Part shown: positions 7,239-13,222 of the stretch, one piece after another | Layout: every line of letters starts with the position of its first letter | Numbering within the stretch: position 1 is the first letter of the stretch | NCBI GenBank assembly: GCA_035294565.1 | Contig: DATGKR010000081.1 | Location: 1-16,143, forward strand | Reading direction: 5' to 3' | DNA: 16,143 bases | DNA from: DATGKR01 sp035294565 | GTDB taxonomy: Bacteria; Actinomycetota; Acidimicrobiia; Acidimicrobiales; Palsa-688 | Program-made: the position numbers and the translations under genes | The notes under the pieces: generated by a model | What the model was told of the DNA's origin: nothing | Databases searched by the model: none | The model's input: the letters and a program-made list of their open reading frames with translations, nothing else

Positions 7239-7252
7239 GAGTCGAAGGTCAC
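7239..7252 (-). promoter_or_regulatory. DosR-like operator, box C
   Basis: GAGTCGAAGGTCAC, matching boxes A and B at 13 of 14 positions, in the 156-bp gap upstream of USP2 (113 bp to its ATG). Its occurrence as a third near-identical copy before another stress gene is what makes this subclass convincing. Confidence 0.58.
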
Positions 7253-7282
7253 CAAGGCGACCCCGTGAGGCGGCCAAAGCCG

Positions 7283-8749
7283 TCAGCTTGTCGGGCCTAT
7301 CCGCAAACGATTGAACACGTCGTCGGCGACATCGTCGACTGGGCGGGCTGTGTCGACTTCCAGCGCCCCTGGCCATGGTGCTTGTTCGGCGTGCATGGCC
7401 CTCGCCACGGAAACCGAGGCGTCGGAGGGATGGTGTGGCTTCAAGGCCCGCTCGACGATCCGTTGTTCGATCACCCGCATGGGTGCTACGCAACGAACCT
7501 GGTCGAGGTCTGCAGCTGCCGAGTCGGCGATTTTCCGAGCGCGGTCGCGCGCAGCGGGATCGCCGAACGATGCGTCGATGACGACGCTGAAGCCGTCGCC
7601 CAGGGCGACGCTGGCGCGGCCGAGCAGTTGATCGTAGGTGGCCTGGGTTACCTCTGGCCGGTACAGCCCCTCTTGGTAGCCAGCGCTGGCGGAGGCGGTG
7701 ACGTCCAAGCCGGCCTGTTGTTTGCGTAGCTCGTCCGAACTGAGCAGCGCCGCGCCCAGCTCGTCGGCGATCATCGAGGCCAGCGTGGATTTCCCGCTGC
7801 CGGGCAAACCGCCCACGACGATCAGACGGATCCGCCCACGGTTGAGATGTTCGAGGGTCATGTTGAGCAACCCGGTGGGCTCGGGTGCGTCATCCTTGTC
7901 CTCTTGGATGGCCCGTAGGGCGGCCACCTTGGCGCGCACGAAAGCACGGTAGGCGACGTGATGATGCTGCAGGGAGTCGGGCCAAGTATCCGCCGTCTGC
8001 TCGCGGTATGAGCCGAGGAACCATCCCGCCAGATCGGGCCGGCCGAGACGCTCGATGTCCATGGCCAAGAAGGCGACGTCGGAGAGCACGTCCCCGTAAC
8101 GCAAGCTGTCATCGAATTCGATGCAATCAAGAATCCGAGGGCCGTCGTCGAGACAGAAGATGTCGTCGGCTAGCAGGTCCCCGTGCCCGTCGCGGGCCCT
8201 TCCAGCGGCGACCCGAGCGTCGAAGAGACGGCTTCGCCCTTCGAGGTAGCGTGCGGCGAGCTCCAGCACCCGGGCGACGTCAGCGGAGGCCAGTGAGCTT
8301 CTGTTCAGCCGGGAGATGTCGTCTGCGTTGGCCGCCCAGCGCGACAGCATCGCTCGGCTGGTGGCGGCACGCCGAATATCGGGACTGGTGGCCGCTTCGG
8401 AATGAAACGAGGCCAGGCGGCGAGCCACCCGCCGAAGCTGCTCACGCACCGTAGGATCGTTCTCCGCCACCAGTGACGACAGCCGCCGGTCGGCGGGCAG
8501 GCGGCGCATCACGACGAGGTGGTCCTGCAGGTCGCCGTCGGGCCCGACCAGGTCCGCCACGCCGAGGTACACGTCGGGGGCGAGACGTTTGTTCAGCTCG
8601 ACCTCGCGATGGCAGATCCACTCGCGGGTCGGGCGCGTGGTGTAGTCCAAGAACCCGAAGTGGAGCGACTTTTTCAGTTTGTAGGCACGGTCGCCCACGA
8701 AGAACACGACCCCCGAGTGAGTCTCCGCGACGTCTGCGAAGGGGTTCAT
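7283..8749 (-). CDS. Aminoglycoside phosphotransferase-like/P-loop kinase fusion, Rv2004c-like
   Basis: A 488-residue two-domain protein. The N-terminal half resembles aminoglycoside/choline-type phosphotransferases: ETHSGVVFFVGDRAYKLKK near the N-terminus supplies the ATP-site lysine region, HGD at 189-191 is the catalytic loop, and EFDD at 211-214 is the likely metal-binding equivalent. The C-terminal half is a small P-loop kinase of the AAA_33/zeta-like type with Walker A GLPGSGKS at 314-321. This fusion and length match Rv2004c, a member of the Mycobacterium tuberculosis DosR regulon. Substrates are unknown; I do not read it as an antibiotic resistance gene. The start is uncertain: ATG 8749 gives the expected N-terminus, while the open frame continues upstream and a GTG at 8845 is an alternative. 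It probably shares a transcript, and box F, with the 127-residue gene upstream. Confidence 0.85.
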   Translation of the reverse strand: MNPFADVAETHSGVVFFVGDRAYKLKKSLHFGFLDYTTRPTREWICHREVELNKRLAPDVYLGVADLVGPDGDLQDHLVVMRRLPADRRLSSLVAENDPTVREQLRRVARRLASFHSEAATSPDIRRAATSRAMLSRWAANADDISRLNRSSLASADVARVLELAARYLEGRSRLFDARVAAGRARDGHGDLLADDIFCLDDGPRILDCIEFDDSLRYGDVLSDVAFLAMDIERLGRPDLAGWFLGSYREQTADTWPDSLQHHHVAYRAFVRAKVAALRAIQEDKDDAPEPTGLLNMTLEHLNRGRIRLIVVGGLPGSGKSTLASMIADELGAALLSSDELRKQQAGLDVTASASAGYQEGLYRPEVTQATYDQLLGRASVALGDGFSVVIDASFGDPAARDRARKIADSAAADLDQVRCVAPMRVIEQRIVERALKPHHPSDASVSVARAMHAEQAPWPGALEVDTARPVDDVADDVFNRLRIGPTS

Positions 8750-8858
8750 GCCTGGGAGCGGGCAGGGAGAGACGGGGGATGGATTCTCGCCGACGGTGTC
8801 GATCAGTCCTGTTGTCCGTTTCCCACCTTTCGTCTCTCCTGCCACTTCGGTTTCCCGC

Positions 8859-9242
8859 TCAACGCAGGTGGTCCGCGAGCATGCGGGTGCTGTCGGCCGT
8901 GTGTGTTGCTCTGGGGCCGGTGCTCGAACCCGCTTTCGGGGAGGAGAAGCTGCTCGGGAGGGCCCCATCCCCCTCTAGTCCTCGGATTGCCTCCAGCGCA
9001 CCATGGAGCGAACGCAGGGCTGCGTCGAACTGCGCCCACGAAGAGATGTCGAGCTCGGGCGGGCTCGCCGCGAGCTCTTCTGCGGCCGCCTCGAGGCGGT
9101 CGACCAGGCTGTCGATGCCGTGGGCAGGCCCTGGGGGTGCGACCGACGGGGGGTCGAACTGGCGCCGAACCGGCTGGTGACGTGTCGCGCTGCCCCGGGG
9201 GTGCTCGGCAACGAGGGTGGTCAGTATCTCCTCCGCGATCAT
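8859..9242 (-). CDS. Uncharacterised 127-residue protein under box F
   Basis: I do not recognise this protein. The ATG at 9242 has an excellent ribosome site (GAGGAGG, seven bases upstream), and the frame upstream of it would run antisense through two other genes, so the start is secure. Residues 1-20 look helical (MIAEEILTTLVAEH); 25-42 are proline-rich; 43-92 form an acidic, alanine- and leucine-rich helical stretch that could be a helical hairpin (LVDRLEAAAEELA and FDAALRSLHGALEAI). The last 35 residues are low in complexity and polar. No cysteine, signal peptide or membrane segment is visible. It leads the operon of the Rv2004c-like kinase, with a 109-bp gap between them, and operator box F stands 51 bp upstream. 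Confidence 0.72.
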   Translation of the reverse strand: MIAEEILTTLVAEHPRGSATRHQPVRRQFDPPSVAPPGPAHGIDSLVDRLEAAAEELAASPPELDISSWAQFDAALRSLHGALEAIRGLEGDGALPSSFSSPKAGSSTGPRATHTADSTRMLADHLR

Positions 9243-9249
9243 CTTGCTA

Positions 9250-9256
9250 CCTCCTC
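9250..9256 (-). promoter_or_regulatory. Ribosome binding site fixing the 127-residue protein start
   Basis: GAGGAGG on the minus strand, seven bases before ATG 9242. This is the main reason to accept this short unfamiliar gene as real. Confidence 0.78.
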
Positions 9257-9292
9257 GTACTGATTCTCCGACGACGCACCAAGGTTCGGGTA

Positions 9293-9306
9293 GGGCCGTA
9301 AGTCCC
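9293..9306 (-). promoter_or_regulatory. DosR-like operator, box F
   Basis: GGGCCGTAAGTCCC, 51 bp upstream of the 127-residue gene. This copy is nearest to the mycobacterial DosR consensus (GGGACT-like half sites around an A/T centre), with GTAAGTCCC on the right. Confidence 0.68.
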
Positions 9307-9367
9307 TGTGCACGGGCCGGAGCGCCGGGAGGTCGTCGGCCAGCGCTGCAGGCTTCGGCGTCCCTCG

Positions 9368-9847
9368 TCAGGCGGCGTGGTCGGCGGTGCTTCGTTGCAC
9401 GATGGCGCAGATGCCGTTGAGGAAGGCACGCAAGGTGGACTCGGCCAGCCGGTGGAGCAGGACGCGGTCGACTGCGCGTCCGATCGCGCCGCCGGGAGCC
9501 TCGTAGCGTGCCCGGATCACCAGCTGGGTTTGGCGCGGGCCGAAGGGGGCGATCTCCAAGTCGGCGTCGAGGCGAGGGAACAGCGACGGCCCGTCGGACG
9601 CAGACCAGCAGAACGGCACGATGAGACTGTCTCCGTGGCGGCGGGGCGGCCCGGAACGTATAAGTACGGTCTTCGAGAGCACCGCCGGCCAACCTTCCGG
9701 GCCGACTTTCGCGCGCAGGTTCTCTCCCTCCGCGCGTGCTCCTTGGAGCGCGCTGCTCAGCAGAGCGTCCGGACCTCCGCTGACGTCGAGGCACCGGGCG
9801 ATGTCTTCGAAGGGCCGGTCGACCACCGAGAAGTCTTGGACGAGCAC
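9368..9847 (-). CDS. SRPBCC/START-like protein
   Basis: A 159-residue protein I place tentatively in the SRPBCC (START-like ligand-binding) superfamily. It begins with a strand-plus-helix pattern, MLVQDFSVVDRPFEDIARCL, like the usual entry of the fold. The second half has strands SLIVPFCWSA, LDADLEIAPFGP and TQLVIRARYEAP. A long C-terminal helix (VDRVLLHRLAESTLRAFLNGI) would close the cavity. Members bind hydrophobic ligands or act as cyclases and lipid carriers; no ligand can be inferred. The start is GTG at 9847, six bases after the USP3 stop codon, with GGGAAGGTG upstream. It is therefore very likely the second gene of a USP3 operon controlled by boxes G and H. Confidence 0.72.
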   Translation of the reverse strand: MLVQDFSVVDRPFEDIARCLDVSGGPDALLSSALQGARAEGENLRAKVGPEGWPAVLSKTVLIRSGPPRRHGDSLIVPFCWSASDGPSLFPRLDADLEIAPFGPRQTQLVIRARYEAPGGAIGRAVDRVLLHRLAESTLRAFLNGICAIVQRSTADHAA

Positions 9848-9853
9848 GGCCGG

Positions 9854-10339
9854 TCACACCTTCCCACGGACTATCGTCACCGGGCACGGAGCGTGGTGGG
9901 CTACTTGAGCGCTGACCGAGCCGAGAAGCAGGCCGGCGAACCCGCCGCGGCCTCTCGAGCCGACCACGACCAGCTCGGCCCCGTCGGCCGCATCGACTAT
10001 CACTTGGGGTGCCAGGCCTGGCGAGACCTCGGCGATGACCGGCATTCCGGGATCCTCCCCCAGCACCTCGGCCACCTGCTCCCCGAGTGACGCCGAGGCC
10101 TGTTTCGCCCAGTCCACGAAGCCGGCGTCGGCGGTGGCGAGATAGGCGCCGTAACCCAACGTAGGCAGGTGCCACGCGTGCACCACTTTGAGGGTCGCAC
10201 CCCGCACACGCGCCTCTTCGGCGGCCCAGCGCAACGCCGCCGAGGAAGCCCTCGATCCGTCCACGCCTACGACCACGAGCCTCTGCGGCCCGCCAGCGAC
10301 CGCCTTCGGCGGCATGTCCCGCTCGTCATTCCTTGGCAT
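9854..10339 (-). CDS. Universal stress protein, single domain (USP3)
   Basis: A 161-residue UspA-family protein. The fold begins at LVVVGVDGSRASSAALRW after a 20-residue charged leader. The nucleotide motif G-x2-G-x9-G-S is intact in GSRGRGGFAGLLLGS, so ATP binding is expected. Sequence from VVVGVDGS to APCPVTIVR is nearly co-linear with USP1 (3903-4445), including LRGATLKVV-type and HHAPCPVTIVR segments, showing a recent duplication within this island. The start at 10339 is supported by GGAGGT eight bases upstream; an internal ATG nine codons in is a weaker alternative. It leads an operon with the START-like gene. Two palindromic boxes precede it: G at 51 bp and H at 111 bp. Confidence 0.93.
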   Translation of the reverse strand: MPRNDERDMPPKAVAGGPQRLVVVGVDGSRASSAALRWAAEEARVRGATLKVVHAWHLPTLGYGAYLATADAGFVDWAKQASASLGEQVAEVLGEDPGMPVIAEVSPGLAPQVIVDAADGAELVVVGSRGRGGFAGLLLGSVSAQVAHHAPCPVTIVRGKV

Positions 10340-10389
10340 CGCGTTCTACCTCCACGACAACAATGGACGGCCGAGCCTCGGTCCCGTTA

Positions 10390-10403
10390 GGGCCTTTCGG
10401 CCG
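10390..10403. promoter_or_regulatory. DosR-like operator, box G
   Basis: GGGCCTTTCGGCCG, 51 bp upstream of USP3, embedded in a wider TTA...TTA context. Its spacing to the start codon matches boxes E and F. Confidence 0.66.
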
Positions 10404-10446
10404 TTTACTGAGACGACCGCCTCGGGAAAGCAACGGCTGCAGCTTG

Positions 10447-10466
10447 CTAGGGCCGTTCGGCCCTAG
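10447..10466. promoter_or_regulatory. DosR-like operator, box H, 20-bp near-perfect palindrome
   Basis: CTAGGGCCG and CGGCCCTAG flank a central TT: 9-bp arms, the most symmetrical copy in the window. It lies centrally between USP3 (111 bp) and the 142-residue gene that precedes the regulator (120 bp), so it could serve both directions and give autoregulation of the regulator. Confidence 0.72.
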
Positions 10467-10585
10467 CAGCCCGACGAGCCAGGCCGTGAAGCTGGCCGTG
10501 TGGAATTCCCGCTAGGTGGCGGCAGGCCGCCGCCTTGCTGCTCCTCCGGCTTCGACGGTAGACGGAGGGTGCTAGGTGCCCGGGT

Positions 10586-11014
10586 GTGAGCGTGTACGCG
10601 GAGCTCCTCCGAATGGCTCTGCAGACCGAGCCAGACCGCGACGACCTTCCACTCGGCGACCTGGTCGCCGTCTCGCTCGCGCGCAAAGGTGCTCTCGATA
10701 GGTCCGGTTCCGACCCGTCAGTATCGGTTCCCCTCGACGTACCTACGGTGATCGCCGATTCCCTTGCCTACGACGCGACGCTCGTTCAGCTCTGCAGTCG
10801 CCTCGGCGTTGAGCACGACCTGACGGGCTCGACGGCGGGGCCGGTCGCCCGGCGCAAGGCAGAGGAGGCGCTCGCCGAGCGTCTTCCCGCCCTGGCGGCT
10901 CTTGTGGGCGATGCCGCCGGTCTTGGAGACGACGCCGCCCACCGGCCGCCTGTGCGGGACTTGGCGTCTGGCGCGACCGCGGTGGCTCCCCGCGGGTGGG
11001 ACCTGGATGGATAG
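10586..11014 (+). CDS. Uncharacterised 142-residue protein preceding the DosR-like regulator
   Basis: No named family comes to mind. It starts at GTG 10586 (MSVYAELLRMAL) with only a distant GGAGGG upstream, so the start is less sure. The first 35 residues look helical; 50-105 hold a well-structured segment (IADSLAYDATLVQLCSRLGVEHDL, then ARRKAEEALAERLPAL) predicted as three helices, with one cysteine. The last 35 residues are acidic then disordered. There are no membrane segments. The DosR-like regulator follows 86 bp later on the same strand without an operator or obvious terminator between, so both are probably co-transcribed from the box H promoter region. In Mycobacterium the gene before dosR is a universal stress protein (Rv3134c); here the position is held by this unrelated small protein. 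Confidence 0.7.
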   Translation: MSVYAELLRMALQTEPDRDDLPLGDLVAVSLARKGALDRSGSDPSVSVPLDVPTVIADSLAYDATLVQLCSRLGVEHDLTGSTAGPVARRKAEEALAERLPALAALVGDAAGLGDDAAHRPPVRDLASGATAVAPRGWDLDG

Positions 11015-11100
11015 TGTCGACGGCGCAGGAGGTGACGTGCGCACCGGTGGAGCCCGCCAGAGTTGAGCCACTGATCGTCACGGAAAGGAAGGCTGCCGGC

Positions 11101-11760
11101 ATGGGCGAAAAATCAGCTTCGATCAGGGTGTTCCTCCTCGACGACCACCAGGTGGTCCGGGAGGGGTTGCGCAGCCTGTTGGAGGCCGACGGAGGGATCG
11201 AGGTGGTCGGCGAAGCGGCCACCGCCGCCGAGGCCATCGAGCGCATCCCCGCCACCCGGCCGCGAGTAGCCGTTCTCGACGTCCGGCTCCCCGACGGCAA
11301 CGGCGTGGAGGTCTGCCGCCAGGTCCGTTCGGAGAACCCCGATGTCGCGTGCTTGATGCTCACTTCCTTCGCCGACGACCAGGCCCTGCTGGACGCGATC
11401 CTGGCCGGGGCATCCGGGTACGTGCTCAAGGAGGTGCGCGGATCCGACCTGGTGGGGGACATACGCAAAGTGGCAACCGGCCATTCGCTCGTCGACCCCG
11501 ACCTGGCCTCGCGGGTCATGGACAGGCTCCGGTCCCGCCACGCGGAGGAGCAGGCGGTGCGGCTCAGCCCCCAGGAGCAGAAGATCCTCGACCTGATCGC
11601 CGAGGGGAAGACCAACCGCCAGATCGCCGCCGAGATGTACCTGGCGGAGAAGACTGTCAAGAACTACGTCTCCAACCTTCTCTCGAAGCTGGGAATGACC
11701 CGGCGCACCGAAGCCGCTGTATGGGCGGTGCGCCGCGCCGGGAAGGGCCAGGGCTCGTAG
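11101..11760 (+). CDS. devR: DosR/DevR-like NarL-family response regulator
   Basis: A 219-residue two-domain regulator. The receiver domain (8-125) has the acidic pair Asp14-Asp15, phospho-acceptor Asp60 in VAVLDVRLPDGNG, Thr88 and Lys110. The LuxR-type helix-turn-helix spans about 155-212 (LSPQEQKILDLIAEG to MTRRTEAAVWA). The recognition helix AEKTVKNYV (182-190) is identical to DosR of M. tuberculosis, including the Lys, Lys and Asn that contact DNA there (here Lys184, Lys187, Asn188). DVRLPDGNG and AILAGASGYV also match DosR closely. It should be phosphorylated by a HisKA_3 kinase, most simply the one at 4578, and then bind the GGGNC-N4-GNCCC boxes. ATG 11101 is chosen over the longer frame from 10996 because DosR-type proteins begin here and GGAAAGGAAGG lies just upstream. 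A strong hairpin follows. Confidence 0.93.
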   Translation: MGEKSASIRVFLLDDHQVVREGLRSLLEADGGIEVVGEAATAAEAIERIPATRPRVAVLDVRLPDGNGVEVCRQVRSENPDVACLMLTSFADDQALLDAILAGASGYVLKEVRGSDLVGDIRKVATGHSLVDPDLASRVMDRLRSRHAEEQAVRLSPQEQKILDLIAEGKTNRQIAAEMYLAEKTVKNYVSNLLSKLGMTRRTEAAVWAVRRAGKGQGS

Positions 11761-11782
11761 CACGACGGCCCGGACGCGCCGG

Positions 11783-11813
11783 AGCCCGGCCTGGTTGCCC
11801 TCCAGGCCGGGCT
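11783..11813. terminator. Bidirectional hairpin between the regulator and membrane-protein genes
   Basis: AGCCCGGCCTGG and CCAGGCCGGGCT form a perfect 12-bp stem with a 7-base loop. It lies 22 bp after the regulator stop codon and 22 bp after the convergent membrane-protein stop. There is no T-run on either side, so it may be L-shaped or act as an end stabiliser. Confidence 0.75.
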
Positions 11814-11835
11814 GTCCGAGGAGGACTCGACGACG

Positions 11836-12429
11836 TCAGGCCGCCCTGATCGGCTCCCGCGCCTGCGGCTCGGCGTGCTCGAGCAGGTCCACGTCCTCCG
11901 GCACGCGCCGTGCATGCCAGAAGCCGAGGCCGACGAGCAGAGCCATCACCCCTGCGGCGATGAAGGATGCGATCGACGCCCAGAAGGCGATCAGGCCGAA
12001 CACCGAGAAGGCGTAAGCTTCGAGGAGCAGTCCCCGAAGAGTCGTCCCCTGGAACGAGGTCAGCTCCAGAGCCTTGAGCGAGGCGTTGTTCGGGTTGGCC
12101 TGCGCCGCGGCGCTGATCTTGGAGTACACCCCGCCGTAGGGCATTTCGGAGAGGTGGACCGCGATGAAGTGGTTGGCGTAGGCCTCGGCCTGAACCCCGG
12201 TCGTCAGGGGCTGGCCGGCGTAGCGGTCGAGGTATGGGCCGATCTTGGGGCTGGCGAGCGCCGGGCTTCCCTTGGCCGGGAAGACGATTTGCTGCTCGGC
12301 CAGCTGGTTGTGGACGTTGGAGTTGGCGAAGTTCGCCCCCCACATGAGCAGGGCACCGGCGACCAGGAGCACCACGACCAGCAAGGCCCCTCCTGCGCTG
12401 GCGAGAATGTCGAACACCTTGCGTTTCAT
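11836..12429 (-). CDS. Small membrane protein of actinobacterial stress islands
   Basis: A 197-residue membrane protein. A hydrophobic helix at about 11-32 is followed by roughly 100 extracytoplasmic residues (VHNQLAEQQIVFPAKGSPAL, then GPYLDRYAGQPLTTGVQAEAYA). One or two closely spaced helices follow at about 133-171, with a charged cytoplasmic tail. The pattern is familiar from actinobacterial proteins often labelled 'aromatic ring-opening dioxygenase LigA'; nothing supports an enzyme call, and no metal or catalytic motif is visible. The start at 12429 (MKRKVFDILA) is preferred to 12483 because it gives a proper positively charged N-terminus and lies behind AAGGAGAAGGG. It is divergent from the ferritin-like gene, and box I lies 80 bp upstream, so co-regulation with the cytochrome b operon is likely. 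Confidence 0.82.
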   Translation of the reverse strand: MKRKVFDILASAGGALLVVVLLVAGALLMWGANFANSNVHNQLAEQQIVFPAKGSPALASPKIGPYLDRYAGQPLTTGVQAEAYANHFIAVHLSEMPYGGVYSKISAAAQANPNNASLKALELTSFQGTTLRGLLLEAYAFSVFGLIAFWASIASFIAAGVMALLVGLGFWHARRVPEDVDLLEHAEPQAREPIRAA

Positions 12430-12508
12430 TGCCTGCTTCCCTTCTCCTTTCGGATTCCTGCATCCGTCTGACGGGATCCACACTCGCCGATGCGCTGCAA
12501 GGCCGATA

Positions 12509-12522
12509 GGGCCCTTCGGCTC
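12509..12522 (-). promoter_or_regulatory. DosR-like operator, box I
   Basis: GGGCCCTTCGGCTC, 80 bp upstream of the membrane-protein start, in the 252-bp divergent gap shared with box J. Confidence 0.65.
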
Positions 12523-12593
12523 GGACAGACGTCCCGACTCTGCGCAGCGGAAGCCACCCCGGTTTCCCGCACTTCGCGGCGGCCTGGGAGGTC

Positions 12594-12607
12594 GGGACCT
12601 TCGGCCC
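12594..12607 (+). promoter_or_regulatory. DosR-like operator, box J
   Basis: GGGACCTTCGGCCC, 75 bp upstream of the ferritin-like gene. The left half, GGGAC, is exactly the mycobacterial DosR half-site start. Confidence 0.7.
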
Positions 12608-12681
12608 TATGGGGCTGGTGAGCGGGTGGGCAGCATCGCGGTCAAGGCGATCCGGACCCTCGACAAGGAAGGAGCCTCGCC

Positions 12682-13176
12682 ATGACCGATGTGGCCCGGC
12701 AACAGTTGGTGGGCGCCAGCGTCTCCGAGCAGGAGCTCTTCGACTCGCTGCTCGCCCACGAAGCCGACGAGCAGGAGGTGATCGCCTCCTACGAAACCTT
12801 GTCCTCCGAGACGGACTCCGAGACGGTCAGGTACCTCATCGGGCTCATAGTCGACGACGAACGCCGCCACCACCGGATCCTCCAGGAGTTGGCGAACACG
12901 GTGCGTTCCGTCGCCACCTTGGATGAGGTCGGGCCGCGGCTTCCCTTCCTGGACGTCCATCGCCGGCGGGACCGCGTCCTGCTGGAGCAGACGCGGCGCT
13001 TCCTGGCTGTCGAACGCAAGGACCGCGCCGAGCTGAAACGCCTGGCCCGCAGCACCCGCAACGTGGGGGGCGAGCTCGAAGCCTTCGTGGTGGACCTCCT
13101 CCGGGCCGACACGGAGCGCCATATCGTGATCCTCCGCTTCATAGAGCACCTGGTCCGCCACTCCCCGCTATCTTGA
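12682..13176 (+). CDS. Ferritin-like four-helix protein
   Basis: A 164-residue, all-helical soluble protein that looks like a ferritin-like/rubrerythrin-type four-helix bundle. Candidate metal ligands recur in the expected order: Glu27/Glu30 in helix 1 (HEADEQEVIASYE), Glu60 with His63/His64 in helix 2 (DDERRHHRIL), Glu111 or Glu117 in helix 3, and Asp143/Glu145 with His147 in helix 4 (ADTERHIVIL). The last motif is E-x-H rather than the canonical E-x-x-H, so a di-iron site is plausible, not proven. Such proteins store iron, consume peroxide or sense redox state. GGAAGGAG precedes the ATG. It is the first gene of an operon: the cytochrome b gene starts 46 bp later with its own ribosome site. 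Box J lies 75 bp upstream. Confidence 0.75.
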   Translation: MTDVARQQLVGASVSEQELFDSLLAHEADEQEVIASYETLSSETDSETVRYLIGLIVDDERRHHRILQELANTVRSVATLDEVGPRLPFLDVHRRRDRVLLEQTRRFLAVERKDRAELKRLARSTRNVGGELEAFVVDLLRADTERHIVILRFIEHLVRHSPLS

Positions 13177-13222
13177 CTGTCTCGGCCGCCCTGCCCACCT
13201 CACTGAGCCTTCAAGGAGAGAC

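Noticed and set aside
7283..8749. Aminoglycoside resistance gene
   Set aside because: The N-terminal half only shares the kinase fold. The fusion to a P-loop kinase and the regulon context match Rv2004c, not resistance enzymes.
9243..10175. N-terminal extension of the 127-residue protein to a 438-codon frame
   Set aside because: The extension runs antisense-in-phase through USP3 and the START-like gene, while a strong ribosome site marks the shorter start.
11836..12429. 'Aromatic ring-opening dioxygenase LigA' for the small membrane protein
   Set aside because: This label circulates for similar actinobacterial proteins, but the sequence has membrane helices and no dioxygenase motif.
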